The notes under the pieces were generated by a model. It saw only the letters and a program-made list of their open reading frames with translations. It did not search any database and was not told where the DNA came from. Below are positions 25,192 to 32,822 of a DNA stretch of 64,000 nucleotides, in pieces (position 1 is the stretch's first letter; each line of letters starts with the position of its first letter). The stretch covers positions 1 to 64,000 of the forward strand of contig NZ_JANSHI010000002.1 of the NCBI RefSeq assembly GCF_047461615.1, read 5' to 3'. The translations under genes were made by a program, and so were the position numbers. The DNA is from Thermostichus sp047461615. Lineage in GTDB: Bacteria > Cyanobacteriota > Cyanobacteriia > Thermostichales > Thermostichaceae.

Positions 25192-26922
25192 TCAGTAGTG
25201 ATTCCCCACCTTTCGGTGGTGCACCGCAGTGAGGCCCTCAGGACTGGAGACCCGCCCCGCCTCAAGGATGCTGTAGACCACCCAGTGGTCACTGGTTTCT
25301 AGGCGGCTGACCACGCGGCACTCCAGGTAGGCCAAGGCATCGGCAAGGATAGGGGATCCGTTGGCAGCAGGGTAGGTCTTGACGCCAGCAAAGCGGTCGG
25401 CCCCTGGAGGAAACCGCTTGAGGAAGTGGCGCATCAAGGACTGGTGATGGCCCTCCTGCAGCACGTTGAGGACAAAGGTGTCTCCCACTTGCAGGAAAGA
25501 CTCGATGGCCCGATCCTTGGCCACCGCAACGCTGATCCCCGGCGGATCAGAGCTGGCCTGGGCTACCCAGGAGGCGAGCATGGCGCTAGTGGCCTGCCCT
25601 TTGCGGGCGGTGAGGATGTAAAGGCCATTGCTGATGCGACCCAGAGCGCGATCCAGGTCAGCATCTAGAGCTTTCATTTGCTGAATGCTGCGATCCCGGG
25701 TCAGCCATTGCCCTAGGTCGGTGCCAGCCTCTTCCGCCAGTTGCAGCAGGGTTTCGTTCACAGGCTGCTTGAGGAGGATGGGCGGAAATACTTCCTTAGC
25801 ACCCAGCTCCTGCAAAGTGTTGCGGCAGAGGTAGACCGACTCGTCGTCTTCTCCCCCCGACTCAAACAGGCCAAAGCCCTGCTTGCTGTGGGCAGCAGCC
25901 AGAAGAGTTTTCAGCAGCATCTGCGTGGTGGCTGCCTCGGGCCCCGATTGGGGGGGCATGCCGATCACCACACCGGCAGCCAAGCTGGTTAGCTCCCGCA
26001 CCTCATGGGCATCCAGCAGCCGCAGATCCGCTAGCTCTACGGCAACGCCGGTTTTTTGGATCCCGCGGGCAATGGCTTGAGCCAGCGTTTCCGCCTGGCC
26101 ATATCCCGACAGGTAGAAGACGGCCACCAGCCGTTCGGCTTTGGCCTGCTCTAGACTCCAGCGGCGGTAGTGCTCTACCCAGTTAGACAAGTGATGCCGT
26201 AGTAGGGGGCCGTGGCCGGTGGCAATGGCCGCAATGGGAGGTAGGGCTTCCATGCGCTTGAGAGCCGAGAGCACGGAGCGGGCGTTGGGCGCCATGAGGC
26301 AGTCGTAGTAGAGCTTAAAGTCGGCCTGTAGCAGGTGGGGATGCTCATCCCAAGCCAAGTCGTCGCAGTAGTGCATCCCAAAGACGTCGCAGGTGTAGAG
26401 GATCTGGGTGCCGTGGTCGTAGGTGAGGATGGTGTCGGGCCAGTGCAGGTTGGGAGCCGAGATGAACTCCAGGACATGCCCCTTGCCCAGATCCAGGCGA
26501 TCCCCCTGCTTCACCACCAGGTACCGGAAGGGCCGATGCACCAGGTTTTCTAGAAATTGCACGGCCACTTTAGAGGCCACCACCGTCAGCTGGGGCGCCA
26601 GCTCCAACAGGTCCCCCACTAGGCCGCTGTGATCTGGCTCGGTGTGGCTGACCACTAGGTAGTCGATTGTGGCGGGATCCAGGAGGCCTCGCAGCAGATC
26701 CAAGTACAACTGCCGAAACTTCTCGTGGGAGGTGTCAATGAGGGCCACCTTCTCGCCGCGGATCAAAAAGGAGTTATAGGTGGTGCCATTTTCCAGGGCA
26801 AACTCGATGTCAAACCGATCCCGATCCCAGTCCTGGGAGCGGATGGCAAGGGTATCGGCGCCAATAGGCAGCGTCTGCAGTGTGAGATGCGCCGAGCGCA
26901 GTGCAACTGCCATAGCGGCCAT
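25192..26922 (-). CDS. Flavodiiron protein (diflavin flavoprotein), Flv3/Flv4-like ligands
   Basis: Catalyses oxygen reduction to water at the acceptor side of photosystem I or II. Three domains: metallo-beta-lactamase (residues ~25-260), flavodoxin (~265-420) and NAD(P)H:flavin reductase-like C-terminus (~440-576), the class C plan of cyanobacteria. All six iron ligands seem present: His93, Glu95, Asp97/His98 (SHTEPDHSG), His160 (NLHWPD), Asp179 (TCDVFG) and His237 (ATGHGP). This canonical set is a mark of Flv3 or Flv4 rather than Flv1 or Flv2. I chose the MAAMAVALR start (576 residues). No second flv gene is nearby. Confidence 0.92.
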   Translation of the reverse strand: MAAMAVALRSAHLTLQTLPIGADTLAIRSQDWDRDRFDIEFALENGTTYNSFLIRGEKVALIDTSHEKFRQLYLDLLRGLLDPATIDYLVVSHTEPDHSGLVGDLLELAPQLTVVASKVAVQFLENLVHRPFRYLVVKQGDRLDLGKGHVLEFISAPNLHWPDTILTYDHGTQILYTCDVFGMHYCDDLAWDEHPHLLQADFKLYYDCLMAPNARSVLSALKRMEALPPIAAIATGHGPLLRHHLSNWVEHYRRWSLEQAKAERLVAVFYLSGYGQAETLAQAIARGIQKTGVAVELADLRLLDAHEVRELTSLAAGVVIGMPPQSGPEAATTQMLLKTLLAAAHSKQGFGLFESGGEDDESVYLCRNTLQELGAKEVFPPILLKQPVNETLLQLAEEAGTDLGQWLTRDRSIQQMKALDADLDRALGRISNGLYILTARKGQATSAMLASWVAQASSDPPGISVAVAKDRAIESFLQVGDTFVLNVLQEGHHQSLMRHFLKRFPPGADRFAGVKTYPAANGSPILADALAYLECRVVSRLETSDHWVVYSILEAGRVSSPEGLTAVHHRKVGNHY

Positions 26923-27045
26923 GTCCTCCCCCTCTGCCAGACGGCAACTTGGCGTGTAACTGAACCTAATTGCAATGTAACTGAATGTTGAGGCAGGGGG
27001 AAGGGAGAGGACAGCCGGCAAGTTTGGATTTTCTAATGGAATGCT

Positions 27046-28776
27046 TTAGGGATCTGCCGCCAAGGAGCCGGAGCCAAAGGCAGCCGCAAACTGGGCCAAG
27101 GTGTGGCGCAACTGATCCAGGTTTTGGCCAGTGGCAGCGGAAACAAACAAAGCCTTGGGGTAGAGCAGGCGGACATCTTCCACCCACTCGGGATCCAGGC
27201 GGTCAATTTTGTTGAACACCAATTGTCGGGGACCGGTGGTCAGGGGCATCTGGTCCAGCAATTTTTCCACCGCCTCGATTTGCCCTTCCCAGTTGGGGTG
27301 GGAGAGATCCACCACGTGCAGCAGGGCATCGGCCTCCGTCACCTCCTCCAGCGTGGCCTGGAATGCCTCTACCAATTGCTCAGGCAGCTCAGTTAAAAAT
27401 CCCACGGTGTCGGTCAAGAGCACCGCCTGCTGACCGGGCAGCTCCAGCCGCCGCGTGGTGGGATCCAGGGTGGCAAAGAGTTGGTCAGCCACGTAGACCT
27501 GGGCGTGGGTGAGGGCGTTGAGAAGGGTAGATTTACCAGCGTTGGTGTAGCCCACCAGGGCCACCACAGGAATTTGGGATCCCTCCCGCCGTTGGCGCAG
27601 CCGCTGGCGGTGGCGGCGCAGCTCTTCCACTTCCTGCCGCAGCTTGCTGATGCGCCGCTGGATGGCCCGCCGCTCCGTTTCCAACTGGGTTTCCCCCGGG
27701 CCGCGGGTGCCAATTCCACCCCCCAACCGCGACATGGTGCGACCGCGACCAGCCAAGCGGGGCAGCAGATACTGCAGTTGTGCCAGCTCCACCTGCAACT
27801 TCCCGGCCCGGGTTCTGGCCCGCTGGGCAAAGATATCCAGGATCACCTCGCTGCGATCCACCACTCGCACTCCCAGGGTCTCCTCTAGGTTGCGCACCTG
27901 GCTGGGGGTGAGCTCGCGGTCGAACACCACCAGGTTGGCCCCCAAATCCTGCACCAGCAAGGCCAACTCCTGGACTTTACCCGAGCCGATGACCGTGGCG
28001 GAATCGGGGCTCTCCCGCCGCTGCCAGATGGTCTGGAGCACCTGTCCGCCGGCGCTCTCCACCAAGCGGCCCAGTTCCGCCAAGGCGTCCATGAGATCCT
28101 CGTAGCTCTGGCCCGGCCCCTGCAGCCCCACTAGGATGGCCCGCTCCTGCTTGGGATCCACCTGGCGGGCGGTTGCTTGGCGCCGAAAGCCATCTTCTAG
28201 CTCCGTCACCAGCTCCTGCAGATCTTGTTCTGCCAGGATCCCCAAGGGCAGAGGCTCAGAAACCTGCCAGCGGCGCCCTTCCTCCGGCACCAGATGGGCC
28301 AGGTAGGCGCACTTGACAAAGCCCGTGGCCCCCCCGCCGCGGCGCAGCTTTCCCTCTAGGGGAGAGACCGAGAGGGTAATGAGGGCATCCAGCCGCTGGA
28401 GGGCCATAGCTGTCAGCGCTTTTTGGCTAGGACCCCCTGGGCCCACTTGGGTGGTGATGCAGCGGATCCCGGACAGGCGCTCCGCCCCCTGGCGCGGCAG
28501 CTCCCAAGCCGGGATCTGCGTTTCAAAAGGGGATCCCAGCCCCACGCGAATCACTTGGCCCCGCCGATTGAGGTAAACACTGATGGGCTGGCTTTCCAGA
28601 TCTTGAGTGAGGGCTCCCAGCCTTTGGGCAAACTCCACCGTCACCAGCCGATTGGGGGGCAGTCGCAGTTGGTAAAGACGTTGCAGTTGTTTGCGCTGAT
28701 AGGGTTTTAGCCCCTTGGCCTGGGCAAGGCTCAAACCAAGGTCGGTCTGCTGGCGAGAGGCGCTAACCCTGGGCAT
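27046..28776 (-). CDS. hflX: GTPase HflX
   Basis: Ribosome-associated GTPase of the HflX family, linked to rescue or splitting of stalled ribosomes under stress. G1 is GYTNAGKST near residue 410, G3 is DTVGFL and G4 is NKID. The N-terminal HflX domain (TVIGSGKVQELA, VFDRELTPSQVRNLEE, RTRAGKLQVELAQLQYLLPRL) precedes it. At 576 residues it is longer than E. coli HflX (426) because of a 190-residue N-terminal extension, seen also in other cyanobacterial HflX proteins. It faces the decayed invertase fragment. Confidence 0.94.
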   Translation of the reverse strand: MPRVSASRQQTDLGLSLAQAKGLKPYQRKQLQRLYQLRLPPNRLVTVEFAQRLGALTQDLESQPISVYLNRRGQVIRVGLGSPFETQIPAWELPRQGAERLSGIRCITTQVGPGGPSQKALTAMALQRLDALITLSVSPLEGKLRRGGGATGFVKCAYLAHLVPEEGRRWQVSEPLPLGILAEQDLQELVTELEDGFRRQATARQVDPKQERAILVGLQGPGQSYEDLMDALAELGRLVESAGGQVLQTIWQRRESPDSATVIGSGKVQELALLVQDLGANLVVFDRELTPSQVRNLEETLGVRVVDRSEVILDIFAQRARTRAGKLQVELAQLQYLLPRLAGRGRTMSRLGGGIGTRGPGETQLETERRAIQRRISKLRQEVEELRRHRQRLRQRREGSQIPVVALVGYTNAGKSTLLNALTHAQVYVADQLFATLDPTTRRLELPGQQAVLLTDTVGFLTELPEQLVEAFQATLEEVTEADALLHVVDLSHPNWEGQIEAVEKLLDQMPLTTGPRQLVFNKIDRLDPEWVEDVRLLYPKALFVSAATGQNLDQLRHTLAQFAAAFGSGSLAADP

Positions 28777-28894
28777 AGGGACGGAGAAATACCCGAAAAC
28801 AGGCTTCTATCTACCATACACGCTTTGTCCGAGCCGCCTGGGAGGGAGAGCCGCCGGCCCAGGGCCAATGAGAGCGTGGCGACGGGGCCCCAGA

Positions 28895-29185
28895 TCCTCT
28901 GCAAAGGTTAACTACCAGGACAAGCCGAACGGCGCGTTGGCGGCAATCCCCCAGAAGGCTCGTGCCTATGTAGACGGCTAACTGAAGGTGGTGGGATCCA
29001 GCCCCGACCTCAACCATCACGAGGTGTTTATCCGCAACAAGGTGCCGGTGATGGCCTTCTTGTTGCTGCATGGGCGGTCAGACATCGTGCGCCGCTTCCT
29101 GGACTCCTGCCTTACCTGCCCAAGCTGGAATCCCTGTATCGAGCTTGCCATTGAGGTAGCTACCGCTGGCGAGAAAATGGTCAAG
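28895..29185 (+). pseudogene. Relic of a GH100 neutral/alkaline invertase (N-terminal fragment)
   Basis: One reading frame carries two adjacent invertase-like blocks: SAKVNYQDKPNGALAA, matching the family's YYxGxPVGTxAA pattern, then LNHHEVFIRNKVPVMAFLL and the following IVRRFLDSC segment, matching the LNYDQVFIRDFVPS-AFLL-IVRNF pattern of GH100 sucrose hydrolases. A TAA at 28979-28981 interrupts the frame between the blocks, and no catalytic domain follows because codA starts at 29205. There is no start codon with a ribosome site. This is an N-terminal remnant, decayed by a stop and a deletion. Family assignment rests on recalled motif similarity. Confidence 0.6.
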
Positions 29186-29204
29186 CCGGGTTTGGAAGAG
29201 GTGG

Positions 29205-30479
29205 ATGGATTGGATTTTGCGCCGGGCCAATTTGCCAGATGGCCGTAAGGGAATCGACATCGGCATCGAGGGGGAGCGCATCGTTGCCCTGGAGGCAAAT
29301 CTGCAGGCTACTGCTCCCCAGGAGATCGATGTGAGCGGCCGCTTGGTGTCGCCCCCCTTTGTGGATGCCCACTTTCACCTGGATGCCACCCTCACCTACG
29401 GGATCCCGCGCGTCAACCAATCGGGCACCTTGCTGGAAGGGATCGCCCTCTGGGGAGAGTTGAAGCCACTGCTAACTCTGGAGGCGGTCATCGAGCGGGC
29501 TCTAACCTACTGCGACTGGGCAGTGGCGCGCGGGATCTTAGCCATCCGCGCCCATGTGGACGTGTGCGATCCCAACCTGGTGGCGGTGCGGGCCTTGCTG
29601 GAGGTCAAGCAAAAAGTATCCCCCTACCTGGATTTGCAACTGGTGGCCTTTCCCCAAGATGGCTACTACCGCTCGCCGGGGGCGGTGCAGCTTTTGGAGA
29701 AGGCTCTGGATTTGGGGGTGGAGGTGGTGGGTGGGATCCCCCACTTCGAGCGGACAATGGCCGAAGGAGCTGCTTCAGTGCGGGCTCTGTGCGAGATTGC
29801 AGCCGCGCGGGGCCTCCGGGTGGATCTGCACTGCGACGAAACAGACGACCCCCTCTCCCGCCACGTCGAGACCTTGGCCTATGAGACGCTGCGGCTGGGC
29901 CTGCAGGGGCGGGTGACGGCCTCCCACCTCACCTCGATGCACTCGATGGACAACGCCTACGTGAGCAAACTCATTCCTCTGATGGCCGAGGCAGAGCTGG
30001 GAGTGGTCGCCAACCCGCTGGTCAACCTGGTGCTACAGGGCCGCCAGGACACCTACCCCAAGCGGCGGGGGCTGACGCGAGTGCCGGAGCTGATGGCCGC
30101 CGGGCTGACGGTGGCTTTTGGCCAGGACTGTGTGATGGATCCCTGGTACCCTCTGGGCAGCGGCAACATGCTGGAAGTGGCCCACATGGCCGTCCACGCC
30201 GCCCAGATGACAGGCTATGAGCAGATGCGGCAGTGCTTCCTAGCGGTAACCGAAAACCCAGCCCGCCTGCTGGGCCTGGAGGGCTACGGGCTCCAGCCCG
30301 GCTGCCGCGCCGATTTGGTGGTGCTCCAAGCTGCCGATGCCGTCGAAGCCATTCGCCTCAAGCCACCCTGTCTGTATGTTTTCCGCCGGGGCCGCCTCAT
30401 TGCCCAAACCCCGCCGGTGGTTGCCCAGCTCCATCTCCCAGGGCGCCCAGCCCAGGTGGAGTTTACCCGTCAGCTTTAA
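29205..30479 (+). CDS. codA: Cytosine deaminase (amidohydrolase)
   Basis: 424-residue metal-dependent amidohydrolase of the CodA class, which deaminates cytosine (some members act on isoguanine or creatinine). Metal-binding motifs: DAHFHLD (His56, His58), HCDETDD near residue 212, HLTSMHSMDN near residue 243 and the diagnostic FGQDCVMDPWYPLGSGNML near residue 305, equivalent to E. coli CodA Asp313/314 in HDDVFDPWYP. Length matches E. coli CodA (427). No cytosine permease (codB) is adjacent. It lies just after the invertase relic, and its start at 29205 overlaps that frame. Confidence 0.88.
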   Translation: MDWILRRANLPDGRKGIDIGIEGERIVALEANLQATAPQEIDVSGRLVSPPFVDAHFHLDATLTYGIPRVNQSGTLLEGIALWGELKPLLTLEAVIERALTYCDWAVARGILAIRAHVDVCDPNLVAVRALLEVKQKVSPYLDLQLVAFPQDGYYRSPGAVQLLEKALDLGVEVVGGIPHFERTMAEGAASVRALCEIAAARGLRVDLHCDETDDPLSRHVETLAYETLRLGLQGRVTASHLTSMHSMDNAYVSKLIPLMAEAELGVVANPLVNLVLQGRQDTYPKRRGLTRVPELMAAGLTVAFGQDCVMDPWYPLGSGNMLEVAHMAVHAAQMTGYEQMRQCFLAVTENPARLLGLEGYGLQPGCRADLVVLQAADAVEAIRLKPPCLYVFRRGRLIAQTPPVVAQLHLPGRPAQVEFTRQL

Positions 30480-30481
30480 GG

Positions 30482-30940
30482 CTAACGGCGCACGGTGCCG
30501 CTGAAGCCGCTGGCCTTAAATTGCTCCAGGGTCAAGGGCAGGGGGCTGGTCACGGGCACGGAGATGCGAATGGAGAAGGGGCTTTCCCCAGGAGGAACTT
30601 CGGCAATTGCCCCCAGGCGGGTGCGCTCCGGCAGAACTTCGTTGCCGTTGGCATCATAGAGGCGACCAAAGACGTCGGCATTCAGCACGGTATTCTTGGA
30701 GCGGTTGACAACTGTGCCCTCGATAAACAGGCACCTGGCCGGTATGGGGTTGCCGTTGCTGGTTACCAGGTTGGTGTATTCAGGGGTATCGGGGCAGGAG
30801 GTGACGTGGAGATCCTTAAGTTGCAGCGGGATCTTCCCAAAACCCGCTAGGAGCGCCGCCAAGACCACCCAAGCCAGACTCCAAGCAAGGGAAGAGAACC
30901 TTTGGGCTAGACGCTGCCTGTGCTCCCAAACTTGGCTCAT
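30482..30940 (-). CDS. Hypothetical membrane-anchored protein with an FxLYD-like domain
   Basis: 152 residues. A single hydrophobic segment near residues 18-36 (LAWSLAWVVLAALLAGFG) is a signal anchor. The rest is a small beta-sandwich with GTVVNRSKNTVLNADVFGRLYDANGNEV, resembling FxLYD domains (N-R-S, then Y-D-x-G), which occur in periplasmic proteins. Two cysteines (SCPDTP and ARCLFIEG) may form a disulfide. It starts on the minus strand 25 bp before the folate ligase gene stop and converges on codA with a 2-bp gap. Confidence 0.7.
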   Translation of the reverse strand: MSQVWEHRQRLAQRFSSLAWSLAWVVLAALLAGFGKIPLQLKDLHVTSCPDTPEYTNLVTSNGNPIPARCLFIEGTVVNRSKNTVLNADVFGRLYDANGNEVLPERTRLGAIAEVPPGESPFSIRISVPVTSPLPLTLEQFKASGFSGTVRR

Positions 30941-30965
30941 GCTCTCTCCTCCAAGGCCTACCCCC

Positions 30966-31580
30966 TTAGTCTAGGGGATTCCTTGCTGGGTAAAACCCCT
31001 CTTCGGTTTGGATCCCGTCCAGGCGCTGATCCCAGGGATCGCAGGGGAGGGGCTGCTCCAGCAGACAGGCCTGCGGGACAATGCCCCACTTGGGCACGGT
31101 GGGATTTGGTAGGGAGGCTAGAAACCAGTCATAGTATCCTCCTCCGTAGCCTAAGCGCCTCCCCCAGCGATCGCAGGCCAGGGCAGGCACGAGGATTAAA
31201 TCCGCCTCGCCCGGGTCGACAACGGGGCTGGTGGAGGAGGGTTCCAGCAAACCCCAGCGGTTGGGGACTAGCTCAGCCGGATTGTAGCGGTGCCAGCGCA
31301 ACTGCCGCTGGGGCAAGCAGCGAGGGATCCCCCACTGCTTCTCTGGAAAAAGGACAAATAGGGATCCCAGATCCACCTCTGAGCCGAAAGCCACATAAGC
31401 CAGGATGGTTTTGGCGGCCAGGATTTGGGAACAAGAGGCCAAATGAGCCACGATCTTTTGGCTGATAAGAGCTCGATCCAACCCCTGCCGTAGCTGGCGA
31501 AAGTGCTGGCGCAGATAGGCTTTCGCTGAGGCAGGATCTGCTGCAGCCTCAGGAAGCTGAGGGAGAGAAAGTTGCTGCAC
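30966..31580 (-). CDS. 5-formyltetrahydrofolate cyclo-ligase
   Basis: Converts 5-formyl-THF to 5,10-methenyl-THF using ATP. Family motifs: basic N-terminal helix (YLRQHFRQLRQGLDR), YVAFGSEVDLGSLF, LVPALACDRWGRRLGYGGGYYDWFL, the last being the signature. The first codons are uncertain. A GTG at 31580 gives 204 residues and begins just after the FKBP gene; a TTG at 31622 would overlap that gene by 29 bp. I prefer the GTG. Downstream of the FKBP gene on the same strand, so co-transcribed. Confidence 0.85.
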   Translation of the reverse strand: MQQLSLPQLPEAAADPASAKAYLRQHFRQLRQGLDRALISQKIVAHLASCSQILAAKTILAYVAFGSEVDLGSLFVLFPEKQWGIPRCLPQRQLRWHRYNPAELVPNRWGLLEPSSTSPVVDPGEADLILVPALACDRWGRRLGYGGGYYDWFLASLPNPTVPKWGIVPQACLLEQPLPCDPWDQRLDGIQTEEGFYPARNPLD

Positions 31581-31593
31581 AGGCCCAACGAGA

Positions 31594-32067
31594 TTACTGG
31601 ATGGCCAGCAACTCCACCTCAAAGTCTAGGGTGGCGTTGGGAGGGATCACGCCGCCAGCACCGCGGCTGCCGTAGGCCAACTCCGGCGGGATGCGCAAGT
31701 ACCGCTTACCCCCCACGCGCATCGTGGCCAGACCTTCTTCCCAGCCAGGGATCACCTGCCCTGCCCCGTAGGTAAAGGTAAAGGGTTGATTGCGCTTGTA
31801 GGAGCTATCGAAGACCGTACCATCCTGAAGTTTGCCCACGTAGTTCACCACCACCTTTTGCCCTGGCTGTGGGGAAGGCCCTGTCCCTTCCACAATGTCG
31901 TAGTACTGCAAGCCCGACTCGGTAGTGATGAAATCCTTGGCTTGGGATGGGGCGGTAACTGCCGGATTGTCTTTGGCTCGGGACAGAGCTGTTGCTGGCA
32001 GTCCAATCCCTGCCCACAGGCAAAGCAAGGCCAAGCCCACCAGCAGCACCCGTTGCGTTGCTTTCAT
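31594..32067 (-). CDS. FKBP-type peptidyl-prolyl cis-trans isomerase, exported
   Basis: 157 residues. An N-terminal signal peptide (KATQRVLLVGLALLCLWAGIGLPATA) targets it out of the cytosol, followed by the FKBP domain with GQKVVVNYVGKLQDGTVFDSSY, QVIPGWEEGLATMRVGGKR and the C-terminal IPPNATLDFEVELLAI. All FK506-pocket residues of the family are in place. Likely periplasm or thylakoid lumen. Alone upstream of the folate ligase gene. Confidence 0.94.
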   Translation of the reverse strand: MKATQRVLLVGLALLCLWAGIGLPATALSRAKDNPAVTAPSQAKDFITTESGLQYYDIVEGTGPSPQPGQKVVVNYVGKLQDGTVFDSSYKRNQPFTFTYGAGQVIPGWEEGLATMRVGGKRYLRIPPELAYGSRGAGGVIPPNATLDFEVELLAIQ

Positions 32068-32109
32068 CGGCGTTTCCTTAGCTGTTGCTGTTATGGTACC
32101 AGGATTGCC

Positions 32110-32772
32110 TCAGCTCCTCAGCTCGGCAAATTCGATGATTTGGCCTTGCGGATCCCGCACCCAGAAAACCAAGGGCTTCTCGGAGCGGACACTGTTGCGG
32201 ATCCCTTGTTTGTTAATCCGCCTCAGGAGGGCCTTGAGGGCCTCCCGCTCATAGCTGGCGTGGCGATAGCGAGCGCTGCCGCTGCGGCCTGCCGTTGTCC
32301 CGTAGGTTGACAAAGGCCTGGAGGAGCCACTGTAGGGGGTAGCAGCCGCATAGGGATCCGTAGAGCCAGGGATCACGTGCAGTTGCACCGCGTCAGAGAG
32401 TTGGTACCAAAGGCCAGCAGTATCGAGGGTTTTCGAGGCGGGCTGGCCCTTGGCGTCAAGGCGGGAGCCAAGGCCAAGATCCCCCGGGAAGTAGACGGAG
32501 CCCAGGCTAGAGCTGACGACGCTTTGCTCATAGCCGTAGTAGTACTGCAACGGCAGCTCCGCCTCCGGCAGCTTCAACACCTTCTCGTAGAACCCCCTTG
32601 CCTGCTCCAGATCGGGCACGATGATGGTGTAGACCCGCGGTGCGCCGCTCAAAAATGTCCACATCGCCCCGCCATAGGCTGAAAGCAGTAAGAACATTAG
32701 CCCCTTTGTGGAAAGCAAAGCCTCCAGCGGAATGAGGGGCAGCAGCAGTCCAAGGGGGCCCAACATCGGCAC
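32110..32772 (-). CDS. VOC (glyoxalase-like) protein with membrane anchor
   Basis: 220 residues. Two N-terminal hydrophobic stretches (LLLPLIPLEALL and KGLMFLLLSAYGG) anchor a VOC-fold domain: PRVYTIIVPDLEQARGFYEKVLKLPEAELPLQYYYGYEQSVVSS, then AVQLHVIPGS and the final VFWVRDPQGQIIEFAEL typical of glyoxalase/bleomycin-resistance folds. A Ser/Gly/Tyr-rich insertion (residues 135-165) is unusual. No catalytic substrate can be named. Divergent from the cbiG-cobJ fusion with a short gap. Confidence 0.8.
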   Translation of the reverse strand: MPMLGPLGLLLPLIPLEALLSTKGLMFLLLSAYGGAMWTFLSGAPRVYTIIVPDLEQARGFYEKVLKLPEAELPLQYYYGYEQSVVSSSLGSVYFPGDLGLGSRLDAKGQPASKTLDTAGLWYQLSDAVQLHVIPGSTDPYAAATPYSGSSRPLSTYGTTAGRSGSARYRHASYEREALKALLRRINKQGIRNSVRSEKPLVFWVRDPQGQIIEFAELRS

Positions 32773-32822
32773 TGTCCGTGGGTGACTCTATAGTCCAGTA
32801 TAGGACTCTCCCCTCCCAGGTG

